This document shows, one piece after another, positions 61,701-63,600 of a stretch of 64,000 nucleotides of DNA; position 1 is the stretch's first letter; each line of letters opens with the position of its first letter. The stretch comes from Haliclystus octoradiatus. Lineage: Eukaryota > Cnidaria > Staurozoa > Stauromedusae > Haliclystidae. Location: positions 3,312,578-3,376,577 of the forward strand of contig OU744450.1 in NCBI GenBank assembly GCA_916610825.1, written 5' to 3'. The notes beneath the pieces are model-generated. The model searched no databases. It was not told where the DNA came from and saw only the letters and a list, made by a program, of their open reading frames with translations. The translations under genes and the position numbers were made by a program.

Positions 61701-63391
61701 TGAGCTAGATTCAAGGTCCAGATAAGTTAACCAGTTTTAGAAGCCTGTACTTTTCATTCATTCTTCTTGTCTGATTCTGCTTTGAACTATTGTTGCCAGT
61801 GGTGCTGGTTGTGTATCAGTCAGTGCATGTAAAATTGTAACAAAATAAATTGGTTTTGCTTAAACTTGTTGTGCAGTTTGATATCGGTACATCCCCTGCG
61901 AGAAACAGTTCAGGAGTTTATTTACAATTCATGAACAGTTCATGAAGGTTAAATGGCTCCAATTTTCCTGAACTGTTCATGAACAGTCCATGAAAATTTG
62001 AGGCTATTTAACGTTCATGAACTGTCCATGAACTCCTGAACTGTTTTCGCAGAGGATATACATCGAAGATAAAACGTCTTTTTGAGTTTTGATGAGAAAG
62101 ACTTCATATCTGATGTATCTTTACAAATATATATCTAAATGTATAAGAAGTTTAAACATAATTCTTTTTGGTACAAAACACTTCAATTTGATATGTGCTG
62201 TCCCTGCTGGATTGAAGGGTTTGACCTGCCGTGCAGTAACCCTTTTGTGAAATAAAACATATTTTTACTATTTTTAAACAAATTCAACATAAGGGATTTG
62301 GTTGATTAGAACAATCTTCTCATCTTCCTCATATTTTGCCATTCTTCGAATCTCAGATCAGATCTGAAGTTATACTTTCGATCCACTTTCAACTCTTTTG
62401 AAAATAATGATTTTGATCTGTCTCGTTTCTCATTTCTGCTGTTTTAAAAGTTATTGCCGGCTTCGTAGGGCTTTTTTTGACTAGGAATAGCCACAATAAC
62501 CAAACAACATGTTGCAAAGAAGAAGAATGTCTTGAATTATAATACATTTTGAAGTCTTTAGTCTGAAATATAAACCATCAACAATGCTAACATAATTCAA
62601 ATTTTTATGTACAATTATTTAGAAATGTTGGGTGTTTTTATCTCTCATGATCTCCTAGTTGTTTTGGCTTGCGTGATCCAAACGCGGGAGTTAGCCAACC
62701 AAATCACTAGAACAGCATTTGAAAGTCGAGTTTTACAATAACTTTTTCATTACAACTGGAATGATAGCAGCCTCTCAAAACCTAATTCCTGAGTTCACAA
62801 ACACTTCAATTTATCGAAACGTGATTTTATATGGATGACTTGCAATCATTACTGTTGACCAAATGTGTCACCAACTTTGAAAAACAGTTAAGGAGTTCAT
62901 GAACAGTTTGTAATGCAGTACAGGAGAATTGAAGCCACTTAACATTCATGAAATGTTCATGGACTGTTAGTGGACAGCCAGAGCCTTGAAGAATTCATAA
63001 AAATTGGTCCATTTAATGTTCATGAACTGTTTCCAGATGGAATGGTTGAGTAGCTCGAGTAATTAAGAATAACTTTCGTTGTAAAAATTATATTGAACTT
63101 CTTTGAAATATTAGTTAAGGAATGTACCTTAATCGCAATTTTGAGACATAGCTGTTCACGTTTATTTTATTCATATTATAGATCAACCTTCTTTACCTGA
63201 CTACGATGTGACATATGCTCTTGAAATCATATTATCATGTTTAAATGCTAAACATTCAAAGAGTAAAAACAAATATGAATCGTTTGTGTTGATTGGTGTT
63301 GATGCTGTTATTGCACCGCTCAGCGGCACTAGTATCAAGGCAATGAAGGGTGGACAGCGGTTACTTGGATTGCATCGCATTGCTTTTTTAG
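21239..63391 (+). CDS. unc80: UNC80 homologue, NALCN channel complex subunit (3' end outside window)
   Basis: UNC80 is a very large HEAT/armadillo-like scaffold at the neuronal plasma membrane. With UNC79 and FAM155 it holds and regulates the NALCN sodium leak channel, which sets resting potential. I chained 37 exons (each listed separately) totalling 6802 coding nt. All introns are GT-AG and all phases agree, giving 2267 codons plus 1 nt, against about 3260 residues in vertebrates; roughly the last quarter lies to the right of the window. Blocks recognised as UNC80, in order, include RWTFLQAALPHVIH, LGCEYGCGHGVRG, APGAVPDATVIAA, LLLEITTFLRET, CTHQNRCVDSCV, MKVDYTLPSP, VRDIYAHKRG, FLDVINGALLLH, LNNSGLRR and ALPVIDW. 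The gene is shorter than vertebrate UNC80 in the low-complexity loops. Introns are packed with MITEs. Identity comes from recalled family sequence; no search was run. Confidence 0.95.
22593..22642 (-). ncRNA. Hammerhead ribozyme-like motif in hairpin (b), minus strand
   Basis: The minus strand has CTGATGA (22633-22627), a CGC/GCG stem II with an ATTG loop, GAA, and stem III ACTA-A-TAGT (22611-22603). Then T at 22602 occupies the cleavage position. Stem I is TTGC (22637-22634) with GCAA (22601-22598). All three helices and the two core strands of a hammerhead are present; a U/C mismatch next to the core in stem II is the weak point. The plus-strand arm (22672-22716) is a mutated copy with GAA changed to AAA. 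Confidence 0.5.
22876..22914 (+). ncRNA. Hammerhead ribozyme-like motif in hairpin (c)
   Basis: CTGATGA (22879-22885), a perfect stem II TCGC/GCGA with loop ATAAA (22886-22898), GAA (22899-22901), stem III ACTT-C-AAGT (22902-22910), T at the cleavage position 22911, and a short 3-bp stem I (TGA 22876-78 with TCA 22912-14). The opposite arm has TTGATGA and so lacks the core C. Confidence 0.45.
23274..23325 (+). CDS. unc80: unc80 exon 2
   Basis: A 52-nt exon between CTGTTAG and GTGAGT. With the carried AG it reads SQFIKAKLLNGTYEATCM, matching the family segment that follows exon 1 (SAFLRPKLG...YEASCV). Exits in phase 0. Confidence 0.9.
23976..24130 (-). mobile_element. pogo/Tigger-like MITE, copy 3 (intron 2)
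   Basis: Starts CAGTCAAACCAGTTATAACG, includes the internal block CTATAGTGGTCATTCTTTCA, and fades at CATAGCTGGCTATTATAT. The right terminus is eroded. Confidence 0.7.
24267..24409 (-). mobile_element. pogo/Tigger-like MITE, copy 4 (intron 2)
   Basis: CAGTAAAACCTGCTATAACG to AACAGGTTTCATTG, with TA on both sides (24265-24266, 24410-24411). Internally shortened. Confidence 0.75.
24526..25977 (+). CDS. unc80: unc80 exon 3, unusually long (1452 nt)
   Basis: 484 codons in phase 0. It encodes the N-terminal helical region: ALERVLCDN, then RWTFLQAALPHVIHG, LLSNRAQLG, DLTFSLEPGLRIWEPLW, FDVAVLRGL, an Asp-rich spacer, VLKAV-type and VELGVY blocks, LGCEYGCGHGVRGQRGE, and FLHGFCGY. Vertebrates split the same region over many exons. 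Confidence 0.95.
26223..26507 (+). CDS. unc80: unc80 exon 4
   Basis: 95 codons, phase 0 to 0. FSRYLQTHHERVFRGLIMD matches the family FIKEAHGNVFRRVALSALLD block. A Ser/Thr/Lys-rich probably disordered and phosphorylatable stretch follows (SPIISTYSSPRARRQ). Confidence 0.92.
26883..27739. mobile_element. 857-bp pogo/Tigger-like element with long interior
   Basis: Termini CAGTCAAATCTGTCTATAAC and its inverted match at 27739, TA at 26881-26882 and 27740-27741. Both ends carry several GTGGCCGTT sub-terminal repeats. The interior (about 27000-27530) is AT-rich and non-coding. The ends are related to the 177-bp family but not the same, so this is a longer non-autonomous relative. Confidence 0.8.
27972..28148 (+). 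mobile_element. pogo/Tigger-like MITE, copy 5, abutting exon 5
   Basis: Full-length 177-bp copy ending 16 nt before unc80 exon 5. Confidence 0.85.
28165..28503 (+). CDS. unc80: unc80 exon 5
   Basis: 113 codons, phase 0 to 0. An acidic/basic linker, then VNFHGLHQGMLKLRVLLEI and SAPGAVPDATVIAATLNL, matching NLGAIRQGMKRFQFLL..CEPGTIPDASILAAALDL. Its acceptor lies 16 nt after a MITE end; its donor lies 17 nt before a hAT-like end. Confidence 0.95.
28521..29034. mobile_element. hAT-like element with internal 55-bp tandem repeats
   Basis: Begins CAGGGTCCGACAAAAGGC, the same terminus as the 36499 element, and ends near CTTTGTTGAACCCTG. The interior repeats a unit of about 55 bp containing AATTTTCTTCTGAATTTT and GAGGTTTGACCAATAAATCA at about 28570, 28860, 28910 and 28967. 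The left end is 17 nt from the exon 5 donor. The right boundary is uncertain. Confidence 0.55.
29572..29776. mobile_element. TTAA-flanked MITE, copy 1
   Basis: TTAAAGGGGTAAAATTGACC at the left and the inverted TTAAAGGAGCAACATTGACC at the right. Related copies at 38681 and 40484 share the interior (ACAAACRCGCA, CATGGCTTCA). Confidence 0.75.
30181..30487 (+). CDS. unc80: unc80 exon 6
   Basis: Phase 0 in, 1 out. QAPVVARASFLIECANFVCS and CRKGDWPTYF correspond to the family APVVARAALFLECARFVHRCNRGNWPEW; EAAEIFYNWGLVLGEKL also aligns. Confidence 0.95.
30571..30905 (-). mobile_element. tRNA-derived SINE, family 2, copy 2, split by a foldback element
   Basis: Left part AGCTTTTTTCACCGGGGTGG ... TAGGGATTGAGCCCA (tail and B box, read from the minus strand) and right part GTCCAACACTCTAACAACTG (A-box side) are separated by the insertion at about 30705-30874. 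Confidence 0.75.
30705..30874. repeat. GTTCATGAAC foldback element, copy 1
   Basis: Ends CCCATGCGAAAA / TTTTCGCAGGGG. The interior is built almost entirely from GTTCATGAACAGTTCATGAA and its complement around a centre TTGGGGCCATTTAACG. It sits inside a SINE. Confidence 0.85.
31255..31997 (+). CDS. unc80: unc80 exon 7
   Basis: 743 nt, phase 1 in, 0 out. LKYAACLLLLEITTFLRETY, then a basic Ser-rich linker, WIGGVVSFLRSVSFLCTHQN and CVDSCVLSHGRCVGKLTES with the conserved Cys/His spacing (CTHxxxCxxxC...SxxC). It ends in an acidic stretch and IIKYIQTQ. Confidence 0.95.
32030..32275. mobile_element. Degenerate pogo/Tigger-like MITE
   Basis: Pieces GGCAGATAAATTGACCACTA and GGCCACCCGTCTATATGA flank unrelated sequence. 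Termini lost. Confidence 0.4.
32422..32560 (+). CDS. unc80: unc80 exon 8
   Basis: Phase 0 in, 1 out. IPFSLLCKSALVLDSKVLMD and VLPAAWELL align with the family LSLLIKAAPILTEEMY..IQPAAWELLL. Confidence 0.93.
32625..32801 (+). mobile_element. pogo/Tigger-like MITE, copy 6 (intron 8)
   Basis: 177 bp, CAGTGAAACCTGTATATAAC to AACAGGTTTCACGG; left TA at 32623-32624. Confidence 0.85.
33110..33200. repeat. Dispersed repeat shared with intron 10
   Basis: About 95 bp beginning CACGAGTACTAGGGTAATCC and continuing through ATACATCCAGAAGAACATTA is nearly identical to 35035-35125. It begins and ends in hAT-like GACCCTAG/TTGTTAGACACTG fragments. Confidence 0.8.
33440..33621 (+). CDS. unc80: unc80 exon 9
   Basis: Phase 1 in, 0 out. 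ACIFLFAGVVLDSHITEFIS, then ALKKFDVLWNTRHHVWKRLE and ENAIQMIK, matching LKFHTLWRFRYQVWPRMEEGAQQIFK. Confidence 0.94.
34360..34642 (+). CDS. unc80: unc80 exon 10
   Basis: Phase 0 in, 1 out. IPPMKVDYTLPSPMIGG and a later KAKKRAESLEQQ. The PPS/P..F/YTLPSP motif is highly conserved in UNC80. The C-terminal part is a charged helical linker. Confidence 0.94.
34750..34926 (-). mobile_element. pogo/Tigger-like MITE, copy 7 (intron 10)
   Basis: 177 bp in inverse orientation, CAGTCAAACCTGTTATAACG to ACAGGTTTAACTG, TA flanks. Confidence 0.85.
35035..35125. repeat. Second copy of the intron-8 dispersed repeat
   Basis: Nearly identical to 33110-33200 over about 90 bp. Confidence 0.8.
35570..35746 (-). 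mobile_element. pogo/Tigger-like MITE, copy 8 (intron 10)
   Basis: 177 bp, CAGTCAAATCTGTTATAACG to ACAGGTTTCACTG, TA flanks. Confidence 0.85.
35930..36055 (-). mobile_element. pogo/Tigger-like MITE, copy 9, deleted (intron 10)
   Basis: Retains CAGCGACCACCTGTCTAT and the end CTGTTATATACAGGTTTTTC, about 35 bp before exon 11. Confidence 0.7.
36090..36212 (+). CDS. unc80: unc80 exon 11
   Basis: Phase 1 in, 1 out. DFFPPAVAFVVPDLINLLD corresponds to the family VFPACICAAVLPIVHLMEDG block. Confidence 0.9.
36499..36703. mobile_element. hAT MITE with 8-bp target duplication (intron 11)
   Basis: Termini CAGGGTCCGACAAA in inverted orientation. The 8-bp GAAGAGAC is perfectly duplicated at 36491-36498 and 36704-36711. 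The 205-bp interior is a palindrome-like A/T-rich sequence with no coding capacity. Confidence 0.93.
36800..36990 (-). mobile_element. tRNA-derived SINE, family 1, copy 2 (shortened)
   Basis: Shares TTGTCAATGCGCAACGATG, GTTTTCATGGCAGA and TGAAGTTCGGTTGCC with copy 1, but the segment between body and head is deleted. A C run at 36991-37004 follows. Confidence 0.7.
37005..37218. repeat. Hairpin with perfect 52-bp arms (intron 11)
   Basis: 37005-37056 and 37167-37218 are exact inverted copies, from ATTCCGTTACTCTGAGTTTC to CAGACGGTTTTATTGA, around a 110-bp loop. Perfect arms imply a recent origin or ongoing gene conversion. Probably a foldback MITE. Confidence 0.9.
37340..37440 (+). CDS. unc80: unc80 exon 12
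   Basis: Phase 1 in, 0 out. VGDVALGIVWRCIVNDPTMF and FRFFFEKITI match VSAVAQQVLWNCLIEDPSTVLRHFLEKLTI. A MITE begins 10 nt after the donor. Confidence 0.93.
37451..37627 (-). mobile_element. pogo/Tigger-like MITE, copy 10, abutting exon 12
   Basis: 177 bp; its TA target (37449-37450) lies 8 nt after the exon 12 end, leaving only GTTAGTAG of the original donor region. Confidence 0.88.
37806..37892 (+). CDS. unc80: unc80 exon 13
   Basis: 29 codons, phase 0. LILRKLLFHVPKLPAYAATT matches MLRKLLLNIGDFPAQTSHILFNYL. Confidence 0.92.
37914..38080 (-). mobile_element. pogo/Tigger-like MITE, copy 11, degenerate (intron 13)
   Basis: AAATCTGTCATAACGGCTAC and ATAATGGTCAATTTATCTAC mark a worn copy about 20 bp after exon 13. 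Confidence 0.65.
38681..38875. mobile_element. TTAA-flanked MITE, copy 2 (intron 13)
   Basis: TTAAAGGAGCAACTGACGG to CATTTTTGCCCTTTTAA, shared interior with copies 1 and 3. Confidence 0.75.
38924..39007 (+). CDS. unc80: unc80 exon 14
   Basis: 28 codons, phase 0. VGIIMYHTRH, then AALAGILWQ, aligning with VGLIMYFVRTP...ATLTFLWE. Confidence 0.92.
39270..39435. repeat. GTTCATGAAC foldback element, degenerate (intron 14)
   Basis: Repeated GTTCATGAACAGTTTGTGAA and TTCATGAACTGTTCATG blocks; termini not preserved. Confidence 0.6.
39750..39818 (+). CDS. unc80: unc80 exon 15
   Basis: 23 codons, phase 0. VSPSVPNLNLKDMKQSLKKE YCE matches GLFFKDLKQTMKKEQCE. Confidence 0.92.
40484..40688. mobile_element. 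TTAA-flanked MITE, copy 3 (intron 15)
   Basis: TTAAAGGAGGAACATTGACC to CATTTTTGCCCATTTAA; about 205 bp. Confidence 0.75.
40994..41106. repeat. GTTCATGAAC foldback element, short copy (intron 15)
   Basis: CCCATGCGAAAAGCAG to TTTTTTACAGGGG with paired GTTCATGAACAGTTCATGAA. It ends 38 nt before microexon 16. Confidence 0.75.
41145..41183 (+). CDS. unc80: unc80 exon 16 (39-nt microexon)
   Basis: 13 codons, phase 0, TAFLATANFAGAK, between TTTTTCAG and GTAAAC. It sits where the family has LLVTASMPGTK. Confidence 0.85.
41792..41833 (+). CDS. unc80: unc80 exon 17 (42-nt microexon)
   Basis: 14 codons, phase 0, SLVVAPSLKMDVHE, matching TLVVHG...PVHE of the family. Confidence 0.87.
42340..42875. repeat. 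Long inverted repeat enclosing about 380 bp (intron 17)
   Basis: The left arm (ACAACTAAGATAGCA ... TTCAGCAATTGTC ... GAATGGTTCTTTAATAA) and right arm (TTATTAATAAACCATTCACT ... GCTGAAGTTAATCAGCCGAA ... GCTATCTTAGTTGC) are inverted, about 80-90 bp each. CTGAAG followed by a short stem and GAAAC occurs in both arms, recalling the hairpins at 19549 and 22566. The loop includes an AG-preceded open frame (42560-42713) of unknown nature. Confidence 0.75.
43023..43113 (+). CDS. unc80: unc80 exon 18
   Basis: Phase 0 in, 1 out. ETTFRDLVAFYCRQTSIPCE and ETHFFVDKQ match DTQFEALLKECLEFFNIPES...HYFLMDKR. Confidence 0.93.
43427..44317. mobile_element. Non-autonomous hAT element with 8-bp target duplication (intron 18)
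   Basis: The element proper is 43435-44309 (875 bp), with termini CAGGGATGTTA inverted at both ends. It is flanked by perfect GTATTTAG duplications at 43427-43434 and 44310-44317. Both ends are packed with GTAAC/GTTAC sub-terminal motifs, as expected for hAT transposase binding. No transposase frame is present. Confidence 0.95.
44452..44556 (+). mobile_element. pogo/Tigger-like MITE, copy 12, deleted (intron 18)
   Basis: CAATGAAACTTGTATATAAC to AACAGATTTGACTG with the central third missing. Confidence 0.75.
44600..44724 (+). CDS. unc80: unc80 exon 19
   Basis: Phase 1 in, 0 out. NSFVRDIYAHKRGYPPPVVR matches KTYVRDIYPFRRSVSPQLNL, then EHISYQRRQLQ. Confidence 0.94.
44815..44956. repeat. Minisatellite related to the 28521 element
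   Basis: Two to three units of about 58 bp with CAATTTTCTTCTGAATTTTT and CCAATAAATCATTA, the unit found in intron 5. Confidence 0.65.
44957..45320 (+). mobile_element. tRNA-derived SINE, family 1, copy 3
   Basis: TAGCTCAGATGGCAGAGTA (A box), GGTTCAAATCC (B box), then the conserved body through GGTACGGATGCCTCCGGTAG. Plus strand in intron 19. Confidence 0.85.
45505..45579 (+). CDS. unc80: unc80 exon 20
   Basis: 25 codons, phase 0. LFLKKLADIGRMLLINEMF matches VFTRKLEEVGRVLFLISLT. Confidence 0.93.
45680..45856 (+). mobile_element. pogo/Tigger-like MITE, copy 13 (intron 20)
   Basis: 177 bp, both termini, TA flanks (45678-45679, 45857-45858). Confidence 0.85.
46252..46414 (+). mobile_element. 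pogo/Tigger-like MITE, copy 14, abutting exon 21
   Basis: CAGTGAAACCTGTATATAAC to AACAGGTTTGACTG, ending 27 nt before exon 21. A small deletion lies near the left end. Confidence 0.85.
46442..46546 (+). CDS. unc80: unc80 exon 21
   Basis: 35 codons, phase 0. LVSELLKQNSFPRRAIELEF matches MLQEDLLRLPSFPRSAIDAEF. A MITE ends 27 nt before the exon. Confidence 0.93.
46995..47125 (+). repeat. Fragment of the hairpin-element family
   Basis: GTGAAACTATTAGTAGCAAA and the preceding TTTATTGATGTTTCGGC match the flank of hairpin (b) and the sequence at 37265-37300. The hammerhead-like core is degraded (TTGATG). Confidence 0.5.
47331..47375 (+). CDS. unc80: unc80 exon 22 (45-nt microexon)
   Basis: 15 codons, phase 0, EIVALDVTLKDIWVK, matching ELFGLDTLQKSLWIQ. 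Confidence 0.9.
47700..47795 (-). mobile_element. Fragment of SINE family 2
   Basis: CTAGGGATTGAGCCCA (B box, complement) with an A-box side near 47775; body missing. Confidence 0.4.
48093..48277 (+). CDS. unc80: unc80 exon 23
   Basis: Phase 0 in, 2 out. WNDELQFFLDVINGALLLHC matches WGDEIMLFLNVFNGALILH, then YINLSLHFSKYFSING. Confidence 0.95.
48330..48565 (+). mobile_element. tRNA-derived SINE, family 1, copy 4 (truncated)
   Basis: AAGCTCAGAAGGCAGAGCAA, GGTTCAAATCC and the first half of the body (GCGACACATCGCTG; CCTATCTGTCATGGAATC); ends before exon 24. Confidence 0.8.
48644..48722 (+). CDS. unc80: unc80 exon 24
   Basis: Phase 2 in, 0 out. GYQRILPAIFRVYGQHQDN matches GYQWILPTMLQVYSDYESN. 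A foldback element begins about 8 nt after the donor. Confidence 0.94.
48730..48868. repeat. GTTCATGAAC foldback element abutting exon 24
   Basis: CCCCTCCGAAAAACAGTTCA to TGAACTGTTTTTCTCAGGGG; begins about 8 nt after the exon 24 end. Confidence 0.85.
49519..49687. mobile_element. pogo/Tigger-like MITE, third subfamily, copy 1
   Basis: CAGTCAAACTCGGTTAATAT to the inverted CAGTTGAACTTGCTTAATAT, TA on both sides; repeated TTAATATCCC motifs inside. Confidence 0.8.
49749..49799 (+). CDS. unc80: unc80 exon 25
   Basis: 17 codons, phase 0, FAVKQFYVVHQIPFLMQ, matching FACHQFYILHRKPFVLQ. Confidence 0.95.
49890..50150 (+). mobile_element. tRNA-derived SINE, family 2, copy 3
   Basis: TTGGCTAGGGTA (A box) and GGGTTCAATCC (B box), ending with the shared tail AACCAACTAACC ... 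GTGAAAAGAGGCTGCTAGCT. Plus strand in intron 25. Confidence 0.65.
50783..50857 (+). CDS. unc80: unc80 exon 26
   Basis: 25 codons, phase 0. LFACVSPLVDIESVDTIPDE matches LFASVAPLLEFPD. Confidence 0.94.
50893..50955 (-). mobile_element. pogo/Tigger-like MITE fragment (intron 26)
   Basis: TTTATAACGCTCACCTCTAT and CCACCTGTGTATAGTGGCTA only. Confidence 0.6.
51132..51239 (+). CDS. unc80: unc80 exon 27
   Basis: 36 codons, phase 0. CLYLLLRSLEKEKDDALDIL matches CLFDLLQSLEGETTDILDILEL; VNCEKPLKPY matches VKAEKPLKSL. Confidence 0.94.
51846..51962 (+). CDS. unc80: unc80 exon 28
   Basis: 39 codons, phase 0. ISL-type helix: VSLRLAITVIAYDPESPRA matches ISEAIKLCVTVVAYAPESFR. Confidence 0.94.
52025..52216. 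mobile_element. pogo/Tigger-like MITE, third subfamily, copy 2
   Basis: CAGTCGAACTTGGTTAATAT to GAGCAAGTTCAACTG with TA flanks; same TTAATATCCC motifs as the 49519 copy. Confidence 0.8.
52348..52592. repeat. GTTCATGAAC foldback element, full copy (intron 28)
   Basis: CCCCTGCGAAAACAGTTCAG to the inverted end TTTTTCGTAGGGG; multiple GTTCATGAACAGTTCATGAA units and two ATTTAACGTTCATGAAC centres. Confidence 0.9.
53216..53393 (+). mobile_element. pogo/Tigger-like MITE, copy 15 (intron 28)
   Basis: 178 bp, mutated left terminus (CGGTGTAACCTGTATATAAG), right end intact, TA flanks. A more degraded relative lies just left (about 53105-53190). Confidence 0.82.
53587..53747 (+). CDS. unc80: unc80 exon 29
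   Basis: Phase 0 in, 2 out. VALCTILPNYLHEIAVVADK matches VLEALVPCYLQKL, followed by a charged helix and TIIIHNEHLC. Confidence 0.9.
53967..53998. repeat. (CAT)n microsatellite
   Basis: About ten CAT units; produces a His-rich shadow frame. Confidence 0.9.
54150..54252. repeat. GTTCATGAAC foldback element, short copy (intron 29)
   Basis: GTTCATGAACCAGTTCATGA repeated and inverted, ending TTTCGCAGGGG. Confidence 0.75.
54468..54646 (+). CDS. unc80: unc80 exon 30
   Basis: Phase 2 in, 1 out. A Ser/Lys-rich linker (SKESLDSTKSVPAALIRSWW, SVFRSTSKRSISEKFES). Poorly conserved region, supported by phase, splice sites and codon usage. Confidence 0.85.
54647..56948. other. unc80 intron 30, the longest intron in the window at 2.3 kb with intron 35-36 next
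   Basis: Contains a MITE fragment (about 54780-54840), a G run at 54918-54928, long AT-rich unique sequence (55200-56100) and the tandem palindromes at 56151-56221. No exon-like or coding sequence with family similarity was found. Confidence 0.5.
56151..56221. repeat. Two identical 27-bp units each holding a 16-bp perfect palindrome
   Basis: CCCGAGTATACTCGGG occurs at 56156-56171 and 56200-56215, each inside an identical 27-bp unit that continues TTCGGC, 44 bp apart. GC-rich in an AT-rich intron. Confidence 0.9.
56949..57148 (+). CDS. unc80: unc80 exon 31
   Basis: Phase 1 in, 0 out. RDSLDNYYIPRMMLLYSASD corresponds to the ARESLLNICTEFYKHCGPRL region, ending FPEVFDEDHCS. It follows a 2.3-kb intron. 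Confidence 0.9.
57343..57422 (+). CDS. unc80: unc80 exon 32
   Basis: Phase 0 in, 2 out. ILVTIANVLLRLSFDDQEVL then NNSGLRR, matching LAEIAHSLLKLAPYDTQTMESRGLRR. Confidence 0.95.
57445..58326. mobile_element. Second non-autonomous hAT element with 8-bp target duplication (intron 32)
   Basis: The element proper is 57453-58318 (866 bp), with termini TAGGGATGAGACGAT inverted. It is flanked by perfect AAAGCAAT duplications at 57445-57452 and 58319-58326. Sub-terminal CAATCGG/CCGATT repeats lie at both ends. No transposase. Confidence 0.95.
59137..59257 (+). CDS. unc80: unc80 exon 33
   Basis: Phase 2 in, 0 out. FFLMALPVIDWSDERQYALL matches YIMEMLPITDWTAEAVRPAL; RVYKIFSKI matches RLDRMFNKI. Confidence 0.95.
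59347..59386 (+). CDS. unc80: unc80 exon 34 (40-nt microexon)
   Basis: Phase 0 in, 1 out, KFANWDALEIYIR, matching VEWEPASNLIE. Confidence 0.9.
59424..59731. mobile_element. Probable MITE with GGATTCCACYAT ends (intron 34)
   Basis: TTGGATTCCACCATACTTGG at the left and the inverted GGATTCCACTATGCCTGATA at the right; about 300 bp between. Target duplication not clear. Confidence 0.5.
59796..59851 (+). CDS. unc80: unc80 exon 35
   Basis: Phase 1 in, 0 out. GIALTVTKSKHLASRREVR matches the family GVCLTLQRQPIISFLPHLR. Confidence 0.9.
60320..60805 (+). pseudogene. 3' fragment of a CR1/L2-type LINE
   Basis: The frame at 60318-60581 gives MFKAIHNLAPTYISELV, then RSKNSKTLNFKLYK, then GGRMFTHAAPAVWNNL, the standard C-terminal tail of CR1/L2-like ORF2. 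It is followed by a 3' UTR with paired AGCGCTAT motifs (60727, 60752) and a (TTA)n tail at 60775-60800, the usual 3' terminus. 5' truncated before the RT core. Confidence 0.85.
61045..61318 (-). mobile_element. Two overlapping pogo/Tigger-like MITE copies (intron 35)
   Basis: Two successive sets of AAACCTGTATATAAAGGTCA and CTCTCATAGCTGGCTGTTAT; the inner copy appears inserted in, or recombined with, the outer. The right end is 24 nt before exon 36. Confidence 0.75.
61343..61625 (+). CDS. unc80: unc80 exon 36
   Basis: Phase 0 in, 1 out. TLLSVCIQLAIGD, VSYLFQTTVVKFAAKLL, and LTSFLLHWLLPLCLRLGTN, matching VVRLVALQIQALKEDFPL...MLLNLLIPFVLTVGSGS. Confidence 0.93.
61893..62055. repeat. GTTCATGAAC foldback element (intron 36)
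   Basis: CCCCTGCGAGAAACAGTTCA to TGAACTGTTTTCGCAGAGG, with GTTCATGAACTGTCCATGAA arms. Confidence 0.88.
62880..63035. repeat. GTTCATGAAC foldback element, worn copy (intron 36)
   Basis: AAAACAGTTAAGGAGTTCAT ... CATTTAATGTTCATGAACTG; termini partly lost. Confidence 0.65.
63182..63391 (+). CDS. unc80: unc80 exon 37, last in window
   Basis: Phase 1 in, 1 out. QPSLPDYDVTYALEIILSCL matches EQPEVQLLLQTVINVLLPP; GQRLLGLHRIAFLG corresponds to the family stretch before LGSQWYWLSLQ. The next exon lies beyond 64000. Confidence 0.93.
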
Positions 63392-63435
63392 GTAGGTAAC
63401 ATAATCTACAGTATGTTTCTATTCATCAATTACTA

Positions 63436-63590
63436 CTGTCAAACCTGTTATAACGGTCACCTCTATACAGCAGCCATCTGTCTATAGTGGTCACTCTTGC
63501 AATGTTTAAAATAGTATTTTCTATTGAATCAAACCTGTATATAAAGGCCACCTGTATCTAATGGTCAATTTATCTACCTCTCGTAGCTGA
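63436..63590 (-). mobile_element. pogo/Tigger-like MITE, copy truncated at the right (intron 37)
   Basis: CTGTCAAACCTGTTATAACG through CTACCTCTCGTAGCTGATGG; the right terminus is missing. Confidence 0.78.
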
Positions 63591-63600
63591 TGGAGTGATG

